Below, piece after piece: positions 32,106 through 44,300 of a DNA stretch of 64,000 bases. Within the stretch, counting starts at the first letter, position 1. Each line of letters begins with the position of its first letter. Location of the stretch: NCBI GenBank assembly GCA_964016885.1, contig OZ024740.1:293916217-293980216 (forward strand), written 5' to 3'. The notes beneath the pieces were generated by a model. The model saw only the letters and a program-made list of their open reading frames with translations, had not been told where the DNA came from and did not search any database. The position numbers and the translations under genes are program-made. The stretch is from Eledone cirrhosa. Taxonomy: Eukaryota; Mollusca; Cephalopoda; Octopoda; Eledonidae.

Positions 32106-35100
32106 TTTATGAGGTGGTCTGTTTTTTATTTGGGTGCTCCGTTATTTTATGGGGGGTCCGTTTTTTATTAGGGTGTCCCGTTTTTTAATGGGGCGGACTA
32201 TTTTTTATTTGGGTGACCCGTTTATTTATTTGGGTACCCGGTTTTTCATTTGGGTGCACCATTTTTATATGGCGGTGGTCCGTGTTTTATTTGGATGCCC
32301 AGTTTTTTAATGGGGGTTCCGTTTATTATTTGGGTGCACCGTTTTTTTATGGGGTGTCCGTTATTTATTTGCGTGCACCGTTTATTTATGGGGTTCGTTT
32401 TTTAATTGGGTGCCCCGTTTTTTTATGGGGAGGTCAGTTTTTTATGGGAGGCGGCCGTTTTTTGTTTGGGTGCCCCGTTTTTTATGGGGAGGTCCGTTTA
32501 TAAATTGGGTGGCCCGTTTTTTTATGGGGGTCTGTTTTTTATTAGGGTGTCCCGTTTTTTAACGGGGCGGTCCGTTCTTTATTTGGGTGCCCCGTTTTTT
32601 TAAGGGGTGGGGTCCGTTTTTTATGGGGGGTCCGTTTTTTATTTGGGTGTCCCGTTTGTGATTTGGGTGCCCCGTTTTTTTATGGGGTGGTACGGTTTTT
32701 ATTTGGGTGCCCCGTTTTTTATTTGGGTGGTCCGTTATTTTATTTGGGTGCCCGTTTATTATTGGGGGGTGTCCGTTTTTTATTTGTGTGCGCCGTTCTT
32801 CACTTGGGTGCACCGTTTTTTTATGGCCCGTCCGTTTTTTAATTGGGTGCCCCGTTTTTTTATGGGGGGGTCCGTTTTTTATTTGGGTGCGCCGTTATTT
32901 TATGGGGGGTCCGTTTTTTATGGGGGTCCGTTTTTTATGGGGGTCCGTTTTTTATTTGTGTGCCCCGTTCTACACTTGGGTACCCCATTTTTTTATGGGG
33001 GTCCGTTTTTTAATTGGATGACCCGTTTTTTTATGGGGAGGCCCGTTTTTTATTAGGTTGTCCCGTTTTTTAATGGGGGTTCCCATTTTTATTTGGGTGC
33101 CCCGTTTTATTATGAAGGTTCCTTTTTTTATTTGGGTGCCCCGTTCTTTATGAGGGGGTCTGTTTTATATTTGGGTGCGCCGTTATTTATTTGGGTGTCC
33201 AGTTTTTAATGGGGCGGACCATTTTTATTTGGGTGCCCCGTTTTATATTTGGTTGCTCCGTTTTTTTATTTGGGTGCCCCGTTTTTTTATTTGGGTGCCC
33301 CGTTTTTATTGGGGGGTCCGTTTTTTATTTGGGTGCCCCGTTTTTTTATTTGGGTGCCCCGTTTTTATTGGGGGGTCCGTTTTTTATTTGGGTGCCCCGA
33401 TTTTTATGGGGTGGGGTCCGTTTTTATGGGGGGTCCTTTTTATTTGGGTGTCCCATTTTTTATTTGGCTGCCCCGTTTTTTTATGGGGTGGTCCGTTTTT
33501 TATTTGGGTGTCTCGTTCTTTATTTGGGTGCCCCGGTTTTTTATGGGACAGTCTGTTTTTTATTTGGGTGTCCCGTTTTTTTAAGGGGCGTCCGTTTTTT
33601 ATTAGGGTGTCCCGTTTTTTAATGGGGGTTCCGTTTTTTATTTGGGTGCCCCCTTATTTTATGGCGGTGGTCCGTGTTTTATTTGGATGCCCCGTTTTTT
33701 AATGCGGGCTCCGTTTTTTATTTGGGTGCTTCGTTTTTTTATGGGGGGTCCGTTTTTTATTTGGGTACCCCGTTTTTCATTTGGGTTCCCCGTTTTTTTT
33801 ATGGGGGGGTTCCATTTTTATGGCGGTCTTTTTTTATTTGGGTGCTCCGTTTTTTATGGTGGGTCCGTTTTTTAATTAGGTCCCTCTTTTTTTATAGGGA
33901 GGTCCATTTTTTATTCCGGTATCCCGGTATTTTTATGGGGGGGGGGGGGCGTTTTTTATTAGGGTGTCCCGTCCTTTAATGGGGGTTCCGTTTTTTATTT
34001 GGGTGCCCCGTTTTTTATTTGGGTGCTCCGTTTTTTTATGGGGGGTCCGTTTTTCATGAGGGCGTCCGTTTTTTATTTGGGTGCTGCGTTTTTTTCATGT
34101 CGTGGTCCGTTTTATTAGGTTGTCCCATTTTTTAATGGGGTTTCCGGTTTCTATTTGGGTTCCCCAGTTTTTTTTATGGGGGGTCGGTTTTTTATTTGGG
34201 TGCCCCGTTTTTTTATAGGGGTCCGTTCTTTATTTGGGTGCCCCGTTTTTTTATGGGGGGTCTTTTTTTTATTTGGGTGCCCCGTTTTTTATGGGTGATC
34301 CTTTTTTTATTTGGGTGCCCCGTTTTTTATGAGGGGGTCCGTTTTTTATTTGGGTGCCACAATTTTTTTATGAGGGGTTCGGTTTTTTATGGGGAGGTCC
34401 TTTTCTTATTTGGGTCCCCGTTTATTTATTTGGGTACCCGGTTTTTCATTTGGGTGCACCGTTTTTTTATGGTATGATCCGTTTTTTATTTGGGTGCCCC
34501 GTTTTTTATTTGGGTGCCCCGTTCTTTTATGTGGGGTCCGATTTTTATTCGGGTGTCCCGGTTTATTTTTATGGGGGGCGTTTTTAATTAGGGTGTCCCG
34601 TTTTTTAATGGGGGTTCCGTTTTTTATTTGGCTGACCCGTTTTTTTATGGGGGGACCTTTTTTTAATTGGGTGCCCCGTTTTATTATGGGGGTCCTTTCT
34701 TATTTGGGTGCCCCGTTCTTTATGAGGACGTTCGTTTTTTATTTGGGTGCTCCGTTTTTTTATGTCGGGGTCCGTTTTTTATTAGGTTGTCCCGTTTTTT
34801 AATGGGGGTTCCGTTTTTTATTTGGGTTCCCCAGTTTTTTTATGGGGGGGTCGGTTTTTTATTTGGGTGCCCCGTTTTTTATAGTGGTCCGTTCTTTATT
34901 TGGGTGCCCCGTTTTTTTATGGGGGTCTTTTTTTATTTGGGTGCCCCGTTATTTATGGGTGGTCTTTTTTTATTTGGGTGCCCCGTTTTTATGAGGGGTC
35001 CGTTTTTTATTTAGGTTCCACAATTTTTTTATGAGAGGGTCGGTTTTTTATGGGGAGGTCTTTTTTTATTTGGGTCCCCGTTTATTTATTTGGGTACCCG

Positions 35101-38100
35101 CTTTTTCATTTGGGTGCACCGTTTTTTTATGGTATGGTCCTTTTTTTGTTTGGGTGCTCCGTTTTTTTATGGGGGGTCCGTTTTTTAATTGGCTCCCTCT
35201 TTTTTTATAGGGAAGTCCGTTTTTTATTCCGGTGTCCCGGTTTTTTTATGGGGGGGTGTTTTTTATTAGGGTGTCCCGTTCTTTAATGGGTGTTCCGTTT
35301 TTATTTGGGTGCCCCGTTTTTTTATGGGGGTCCGTTTTTCATGAGGGCGTCCATTTTTATTTGGGTGCTGCGTTTTTTTTATTTCGGGGTCCGTCTTTTA
35401 TTAGGTTGTCCCATTTTTTAATGGGGGTTCCGGTTTCTATTTGGGTTCCCCAGTTTTTTTATGGGGGGGTCGGTTTTTTATTTGGGTGCCCCGTTTTTTT
35501 ATAGGGGTCCGTTCTTTATTTGGGTGCCCCGTTTTTTATGGGTGGCCTTTTTTGGGGGGTGCCCCGTTTTTTATGGGTGGTCCTTTTTTTATTTGGGTGC
35601 CCCGTTTTTTATGAGGGTTCCGTTTTTTATTTGGGTGCCACAATTTTTTTATGAGGGGTTCGGTTTTTTATGGGGAGGTCCTTTTTTTATTTGGATCCCC
35701 GTTTATTTATTTGGGTACCCGGTTTTTCATTTGGGTGCACCGTTTTTTTATGGTATGGTCCGTTTTTTATTTGGGTGCCCCGTTTTTTATTTGGGTGCCC
35801 CGTTCTTTTATGGGGGGTCCGTTTTTTATTCGGGTGTCCCGGTTTTTTTATGGGGGGCGTTTTTAATTAGGGTGTCCCGTTTTTTAATGGGGGTTCCGTT
35901 TTTTATTTGGGTACCCCGTTTTTTATTTGGGTGACCCGTTTTTTTATGGGGGGACCTTTTTTAATTGGGTGCCCCGTTTTATTATGGGGGGTCCTTTCTT
36001 ATTTGGGTGACCCGTTCTTTATGAGGACGTCCGTTTTTTATTTGGGTGCTCCGTTTTTTTATGTTAGGGTCCGTTTTTTATTAGGTTGTCCCGTTTTTTA
36101 ATGGGGGTTCCGTTTTTTATTTGGGTTCCACAGTTTTTTTATGGGGAGGTCGGTTTTTTATTTGGGTGCCCCGTTTTTTATAGCGGTCCATTCTTTATTT
36201 GGGTGCCCCGTTTTTTTATGGGGGGTCTTTTATTTGGGTGCCCCGTTTTTTATGGGTGGTCCTTTTTTTATTTGGGTGCCCCGTTTTTTATGAGGGGGTC
36301 CGTTTTTTATTTGGGTGCCACCATTTTTTATGAGGGGGTCGGTTTTTTATGGGGAGGTCCTTTTTTTATTTGGGTCCCCGTTTATTTATTTGGATACCCG
36401 GTTTTTCATTTGGGTGCACCGTTTTTTTATGGGGTGGTCCGTTTTTTATTTGGGGTCCCCGTTTTTTATTTGGGTGCTCCGTTCCTTTATGGGGGTCCGT
36501 TTTTTATTTGGGTGCCCCGTTATTTTATTTGGGTGCCCCGTTTTTTTATGGGGGTCCGTTCTTTATTTGGGTGCCCCGTTTTTTATTTGAGTCCCCGTTT
36601 TTTATGGGGAGGTCCGTTTTTTATTTGAGTGCCCAGTTTTTTTTATGAGGGGAGGGGCATTTTTTATTAGGGTGCCCCGTTTTTTTATTTGGGTGCCCCG
36701 TTTTTTTATTTGGGTGCCCCGTTTTTTTATGGGGGTCCGTTCTTTATTTGGGTGCCCCGTTTTTTATTTGAGTCCCCGTTTTTTATGGGGAGGTCCGTTT
36801 TTTATTTGAGTGCCCAGTTTTTTTTATGAGGGGAGGGGCATTTTTTATTAGGGTGCCCCGTTTTTTTATTTGGGTGCTCCGTTTTTTTATTTGGGTGCCC
36901 CGTTTTCATTGGGGAGCCGTTTTTTATTTGGGTGCCCCGATTTTTATTTGGGTGCCCCGTTTTTTATTTGGTCGCCCGTTTTTTTATGGCGGTGGTCCGT
37001 GTTTTATTTGGATGCCCTGTTTTTTAATGGGGGCTCCGTTTTTTATTTGGGTGCATCATTTTTTTATGGGTGTATCGTTTTTTTTATGGGGGTCCGTTTT
37101 TTATTTGGGTACCCAAGTTTTTTATTTGGGTGCCCCGTTTTTTGATGGGGGGTCCGTTTTTCATAGGGAGGTCCGTCTTTTATTCGGGTGTCCCGGTTTT
37201 TTTATGGGGGCGGGGGCGTTTTTTATTAGGGTGTCCCGTTTTTTAATGGGTGTTCCGTATTTTATTTGGGTGTCCCGTTTTTTATTTGTGTGCCCCGTTT
37301 TTTTATGGGATTTCCTTTTTTATTTGGGTGTCCCGTTTTATTATCGGGGTCCTTTCTTATTTGGGTGCCCCGTTCTTTATGAGGACGTCCGTTTTTTATT
37401 TGGGTGCTCCGTTTTTTTATGTCGGGTCCGTTTTTTATTAGGTTGTCCCGTTTTTTAATGGGGGTTCCGTTTTTTTTTTGGGTTCCACAGATTTTTTATA
37501 GGGGGTCGGTTTTTTATTTGGGTGCCCCGTTTTTTTATAGGGGTCCGTTCTTTATTTAGGTGCCCCGTTTTTTTATGGGGCGTCTTTTTTATTTGGATAC
37601 CCCGTTTTTTATGGGTGGTCCTTTTTTTATTTGGGTGCCCCGTTTTTTATGAGGTGGTCCGTTTTTATTTGGGTGCCACAATTTTTTTATGAGGCTGTCG
37701 GTTTTTTATGGGGAGGTTCTTTTTTTATTCGGGTCCCCGTTTATTTATTTGGGTACCCGGTTTTTCATTTGGGTGCACCGTTTTTTTATGGGGTGGTCCG
37801 TTTTTTATTTGGGGTCCCCGTTTTTTATTTGGGTGCCCCGTTCTTTTATGGGGGGTCCGTTTTTTATTTGGGTGCACCGTTATTTTATTTGGGTGCCCCG
37901 TTTTTTATGGGGAGGTCCGTTCTTTATTTGGGTGCCCCGTTTTTTATTTGAGTGCCCCGTTTTTTTATGGGGAGGTCCGTTTTTTATTTGAGTGCCCAGT
38001 TTTTTCTTATGAGGGGAGGGGCGTTTTTTATTAGGGTGCCCCGTTCTTTATTTGGGTGCCCCGTTTTATATTTGGTTGCCCCGTTTTTTTATTTGGGTGC

Positions 38101-41100
38101 CCCGTTTTTTTATTTGGGTGCCCCGTTTTTTTATTTGGGGCCCCGTTTTTATTGGGGGGTCCGTTTTTTATTTGGGTGCCCCGATTTTTATTTGGGTGCC
38201 CCGTTTTTATATGGCGGTGGTCCGTGTTTTATTTGGATGCCCCGTTTTTTAATGGGGGCTCCGTTTTTTATTTGGGTGCATCGTTTTTTTATGGGGGTCC
38301 GTTTTTTATTTGTGTACCCAGTTTTTTATTTGGGTGCCCCGTTTTTTATGGGGGGGTCCGTTTTTTATGGCGGTCCGTTTTTTATAGGGAGGTCCGTGTT
38401 TTATCTGGTGTCCCGGTTTTTTAGGGGGGGGGGCGTTTTTTATTAGGGTGTCACGTTTTTTAATGGGGGTTCCGTTTTTTATTTGGGTGCCCCGTTTTTT
38501 ATTTGGTTGCCCCGTTATTTTATGGGGGGTCCTTTTTTTATATGGGTGCCCCGTTTTATTATGGGGGTCCTTTCTTATTTGGATGCACCGTTCTTTATGA
38601 GGGCGTCCGTTTTTTATTTGGGTGCTCCGTTTTTTTATGTCGTGGTCCGTTTTTTATTAGGTTGTCCCGTTTTTTAATGGGGGTTCCGTTTTTTATTTGG
38701 GTGCCCCGTTTTTTTATGGGGGGGTCGTTTTTTTATTTGGGTGCCCCGTTTTTTTATGGGGGTCCGTTCTTTATTTGGTGCCCCGTTTTTTTATGGGGGG
38801 TCTTTTTTTATTTGGGTGCCCCGTTTTTTATGGGTGGTCCTTTTTTTATTTGGGTGTCCCGTTTTTTATGAGGGGGTCCGTTTTTATTTGGGTGCCACAA
38901 TATTTTATGAGGGGTCGGGTTTTTATGTGGGAGGTCCGTTTTTTATTTGGGTCCCCGGCTTCTTATTTGGGTGCACCGTTTTTTTATGGGGTGGTCCGTT
39001 TTTTATTTGGGTGCCCCGTTTTTTATTTGGGTGCCCCGTTCTTTTATGGGGGGGTCCGTTTTTTATTTGGGTGCCCCGTTATTTTATTTGGGTGCCCCGT
39101 TTTTTATGGGGGTCCGTTCTTTATTTGGGTGCCCCGTTTTTTATTTGAGTGCCCAGTTTTTTTATGAGGGGGGGGCGTTTTTTATTAGGGTGTCCCGTTT
39201 TTTAATGGGGCGGTCCGTTTTTATTTGGGTGACCCGTTTTTTTATGGGGGAGACGTTTTTTATTTGGGTGCCCCATTTTTTATGGGGTGGGGTCCGTTTT
39301 TTATGGGGGGTCCGTTTTTTATTTGGGTGTCCCGTTTTTTATTTGGGTGCGCCGTTTTATATTTGGTTGCCCCGTTCTTTATTTGGGTGCCCCGTTTTTT
39401 TAAGGGGGGGTCTTTTTTTATTTGGGTGCCCCGTTTTTTATGAGGGTGTCCGTTTTTTATTTGGGTGCCACAATTTTTTATGAGGGGGGTCGGTTTTTTA
39501 TGGGGGAGGTCCGTTTTTTATTTGGGTCCCTGTTTATTTATTTGGGCACCCGGTTTTTTATTTGGGTGCACCGTTTATTTATGGGGGTCCGTTTTTTATT
39601 TGGGTGCCCTGTTTTTTATTTGGGTGCCCCGTTCTTCACTTGGGTGCCCCGTTTTTTTATGGCCGGTCCGTTTTTTAATTGGGTGCCCCGTTTTTTATGG
39701 GAAGGTCCATTTTTTATTTGGGTGTCCTGGTTTTTGATGGGGGGGTCCGTTTTTTATTTGGGTACCCCGTCATTTTATTTGGGGTCCGTTTTTTATGGGA
39801 GTCCGTTTTTTATTTGGGTATCCCGTTTTTTTATGGGGAGTCCGTTTTTTAATTGGATGACCCGTTTTTTTATGGGGAGGTCCGTTTTTTATTAGGATGT
39901 CCCGTTTTTTAATGGTGGTTCCGTTTTTTATTTGGGTGCCCCGTTATTTTATTTGGGTGCCCCCTTTTTTAATGGGGGTCGGTTTTTTATTTGGGTGCTC
40001 CGTTTTTTTATGGGGTTCCGTTCTTTATTTGGGTGTCCCGTTTTTTATTTGGGTGCCCCGTTATTTATTTGTGTGCCCCGTTTTTTATTGGGGGGTTCTG
40101 TTTTTTTTTGGGAGCCCAGTTTTTTATTTGAGTGCACCTTTTTTAATTTGGGTGCCCCGTTCTTTTATTTGGGTGCCAGCTTTTTATTTGGGGGAGGTCC
40201 GTTTTATTTCGGTGCCCTGTTTTTTATTTGAGTGCCCCGTTTTTTATTTGGGTGCACCGTTTTTTTATTGGGGTGCCCCGTTGTTTAATTGGGTGCCCGT
40301 TTTTATTGGGGGTCCGGTTTTTATTTGGGTGCTCCGTTTTTTATTTGGGTGCCCCGTTTTTTTTATTTGGGTGCCCCGTTTTTTTATTTGAGTGCCCGTT
40401 TTTTATTGGGGGCGTCCGTGTTTTATTTGGGTGCCCCGTTTTTTTATTTGGGTGCCCCGTTTTTTAATTGGGGGCTCCGTTTTTTATTTGGGGGGATCCG
40501 TATTTTATTTGGGTGTCCATTTTTTATTTGGGGGTTCCGTTTTTTATTTGGATGTCCGTTTTTTATTTGGGGATCCATTTTTTATTTGGGTGTCGTTTTT
40601 TATTTGGGGATCCATTTTACTTGGGTATACGTTTTTTATTTGGGGGATACGTTTTTCATTTGGTGGGGGTTCGTTTTTTATTTTGGCGTTTATTTTTTAT
40701 TTGGGGATCCGTTTTACTTGGGTGTCCGTTTTTTATTTTGGGGGATCCGTTTTTATTTGGGTGTCCGTTTTTTATTTGGAGATTTGTTTTCTATTTGGGG
40801 AGATCCGTTTTGTATTTGGGTGTCCTTTTTTTATTTGGGGATCCGTTTTTTATTTGGGTGTACATTTTTTATTTCGGGGGGGGGGCGTTTTTTATTTGGG
40901 GGATCGGTTTTGTATTTGGGGGGTCCGTTTTTTATTTGGGGATTCGTTTTTTATTTGGGGTGGGGGGTCCGTTTTTTATTTGGGGGCGTCCGTTTTTTAT
41001 TTGGGTGTACGTTTTTTATTTGGGGATCCTTTTTACATTTGGGCGGGGTCCGTTTTTATTTGGTAGTCCGTATTTTTATTTTGGAGGCTCCTTTTTTTAT

Positions 41101-41369
41101 TTGGGGGATCCATTTTTTATTTGGGGGTCCGTTTTTTATTTGGGGGTCAGTTTTTTATTTGGGGATCCTTTTTTTTATTTGAAGGTCCATTTTTATTTGG
41201 GGTCATTTTTTATTTGGGGGGATCCGTTTTTTATTTGGGGGGGGCGTTTTTTATTTGAGTGTCCGTTTTATATTTGGGGGTCCGTTTTTTTATTTGAGGG
41301 TCCATTTTTTATTTGGGGTCATTTTTTATTTGGGGGGATCCGTTTTTTATTTGGGGGGCCGTTTTTTAT

Positions 41370-44300
41370 TTGGGTGTCCGTTTTATATTTGGGGGTCCGT
41401 TTTTTATTTTGGGGAGGTGGTCCGTTTCTTATTTGGGGGTCCGTTTTTTATTTGGGTGTCCGTTTTTTATTTGGGGTTGGGAGTCAGTTTTTTATTTGGG
41501 GGTCCATTTTTTATTTGGGGACCCGTTTTTTATTTGCGGGGGGCCGTTTTTTATTTGGGTGTATTTGTTTTTTATTTGGGGTCCGTTTTTCATTTGGTGT
41601 CAGTTTTTTATTTGGGTGTCCGTTTTTTATGTGGGGATCCGTTTTTTATTTGGCAATTCGTTTTTTAATTGGGGTGAGGGGCGTTTTTATTTGGGGTGGG
41701 GGGCCGTTTTTATTTGGGGGTGGTCCGTTTTTTATTTGGGGATCCAGTTTTTATTTGGGTGTCCGTTTTTTATTTGATTCACTTTTATTTGGGTGTCCGA
41801 TTTTTATTTGGAAGAGGGGTCCGTTTTTTATTTGGGGGGATCCGTTTTTTATTTGGAGATTCGTTTTTTATTTGGGGTGGGGGCCGTTTTTTATTTGGCG
41901 GTGGTCCGTTTTTTATTTTGGTATCCGTTTTTGATTTGGGTGTCCGTTGTTTATTTGGAGATTTGTTTTCTATTTGGGGAGATCCGTTTTGTATTTGGGT
42001 GTCCTTTTTTTATTTGGGGATCCGTTTTTTATTTGGGTGTACATTTTTTATTTGGGGGGGGGGGGCGTTTTTTATTTGGGGGATCGGTTTTGTATTTGGG
42101 GGGTCCGTTTTTTATTTGGGGATTCGCTTTTTATTTGGGGTGGGGGTCCGTTTTTTATTTGGGGGCGTCCGTTTTTTATTTGGGTGTACGTGTTTTATTT
42201 GGGGATCCTTTTTACATTTGGGCGGGGTCCGTTTTTTATTTGGTAGTCCGTATTTTTATTTTGGAGGCTCCTTTTTTTATTTGGGGGATCCATTTTTATT
42301 TCGGGGGTCCGTTTTGGGGGGGGGTCAGTTTTTTATTTGGGGATCCTTTTTTTTATTTGGGGTCATTTTTTATTTGGGGGGATCCGTTTTTTATTGGGGG
42401 GGGCGTTTTTTATTTGTGTGTCCGTTTTATATTTGGGGATCCGTTTTTTATTTTGCGGAGGTGGTCCGTTTCTTATTTGGGAGTCCGTTTTTTATTTGGG
42501 TGTCCGTTTTTTATTTGGGGTTGGGGGTCAGTTTTTTATTTGGGGGTGCATTTTTTTATTTGGGGACCCGTTTTTTATTTGCGGGGGGCCGTTTTTTATT
42601 TGGGTGGATCCGTTTTTTATTTGGGGTCCGTTTTTCATTTGGGGTTGGGGGTCAGTTTCTTTTGGGGTGTCCGTTTTTTATTTGGGGATCCGTTTTTTAT
42701 TTGGAGGGATCCGTTTTTCATTTGTGTAAACGTTTTTTATTGGGGGGTGTCCGTTTTTTATTTGGGGATCCGTTTTTTATTTGTGTAAACGTTTTTTATT
42801 GGGGGTGTCCGTTTTTTATTTGTCGGCTGATCCGTTTTTTATTTGGAGTCCATTTTTTATCTGGGGGGGTCCGTTTTTTATTTGGGTGTCCATTTTTTAT
42901 TCAGGGCGATCTGTTTTTTATTTGGAGATCCATTTTTTATTTGGGGATCCGTTTTTTATTTGGGCGATACGTTTTTCATTTGGGGGGTCCGTTTTTTTAT
43001 TTGGGTGTCCATTTTTTATTTTGGAGGGGGTCCGTTTTTTATTTTGAGATTTGTCTTTTATTTGGGTAGATCCGTTTTTTATTTGGGTGTCCGTTTTTTA
43101 TTTGGGTGTAGCTTTTTATTTGGTTATACATTTTTTGGTGGGTGTCCGTTTTTTATTTGGAAGAGGGGCGCGTTTTTTATTTGGGGGATCCGTTTTTTAT
43201 TTGGCAATTCGTTTTTTAATTGGGGTGGGGGGCGTTTTTTATTTGGGGTGGGGGGGGGGCATTTTTATTTGGGATCCAGTTTTTATTTGGGTGTAGTTTT
43301 TTATTTGATCCATTTTTATTTGGGTGTCCGATTTTTATTTGGCGGTGGTCCGTTTTTTATTTTGGCATCCGTTTTTGATTTGGGGGGATCCGTTTTTTAT
43401 TTGTGTGTCCGTTGTTTATTTGGGGTTCGATTTTTTATTTGGGTGTCCTGTTTTTATTTGGGGATCCTTTATTTATTTGGGGTGGGGGATCCGTTTTTTA
43501 TTTGGCGTGGGGGGTCATTTTTTCATTTGGGCTGATCCGTTTTTTATTTGGGCTCCATTTTTTATTTGGGGTCCGTTTTTTATTTGAGGGTCCATTTTTT
43601 ATTTGGGGTCAGTTTTTTATTTGGTGGAGTGCGTTTTTTATTTGGGGGCTGATCCGTTTTTTATTTGGAGTCCATGTTTTAATTGGGGGTCCGTTTTTTA
43701 TTTGGGGGAGAGTCCGTTTTTTGTATGGGGATCCGTCTTTTATTTGGGGGGGTCCGTTTTTTATTTGGGTGTCCGTTTTATATTTGGGGATCCGTTTTTT
43801 ATTTGGGGGAAGGGGTCCGTTTTTTATTTGGGTGTCGGTTTTTTTATTTGGGGTTGGGGGTCAGTTTTTTATTTAGGTGTCCATTTTTTATTTGGGCACC
43901 CGTTTTTTATTTGCGGGGGGCCGTTTTTTATTTGGGTGGATCCGTTTTTTATTTGGGGACCCGTTTTTATTTGGAGGGGTCCGTTTTTTATTTGGGGATC
44001 CGTTTTTTTATTTGAGGGTCAGTTTTTTATTTGTGGGGGTTTGTTTTTTATTTGGGTGTCCATTTTCTATTTGGGCACCCGTTTTTTATTTGCGGGGAGC
44101 CGTTTTTTATTTGGGTGGATCCGTTTTTTTATTTGGGGGTCCGTTTTTTATTTGGGGTTGGGAGGTCAGTTTTTTATTTGGGTGTCCGTTTTTTATTTGG
44201 GGATCCGTTTTTTATTTGGGGGGATCCGTTTTTTATTTGGTGGGGGTCCGTTTTTTATTTGGGAGTTTGTTTTTTTATTTTGGAAGCTCCTTTCTTTATT

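Larger units (their letters stand above)
19224..40470 (+). repeat. Satellite subfamily A, about 20-bp monomers
   Basis: The dominant monomer is GTTTTTTATTTGGGTGCCCC (20 bp), mixed with GTTTTTTTATGGGGAGGTCC and TATTAGGGTGTCCC variants. Three 20-bp monomers make 20 codons, which accounts for the 20-residue period of the artefact peptides. From about 34 to 37.7 kb the array is more heterogeneous, with many ATGGGGGGTCC forms. Confidence 0.93.
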
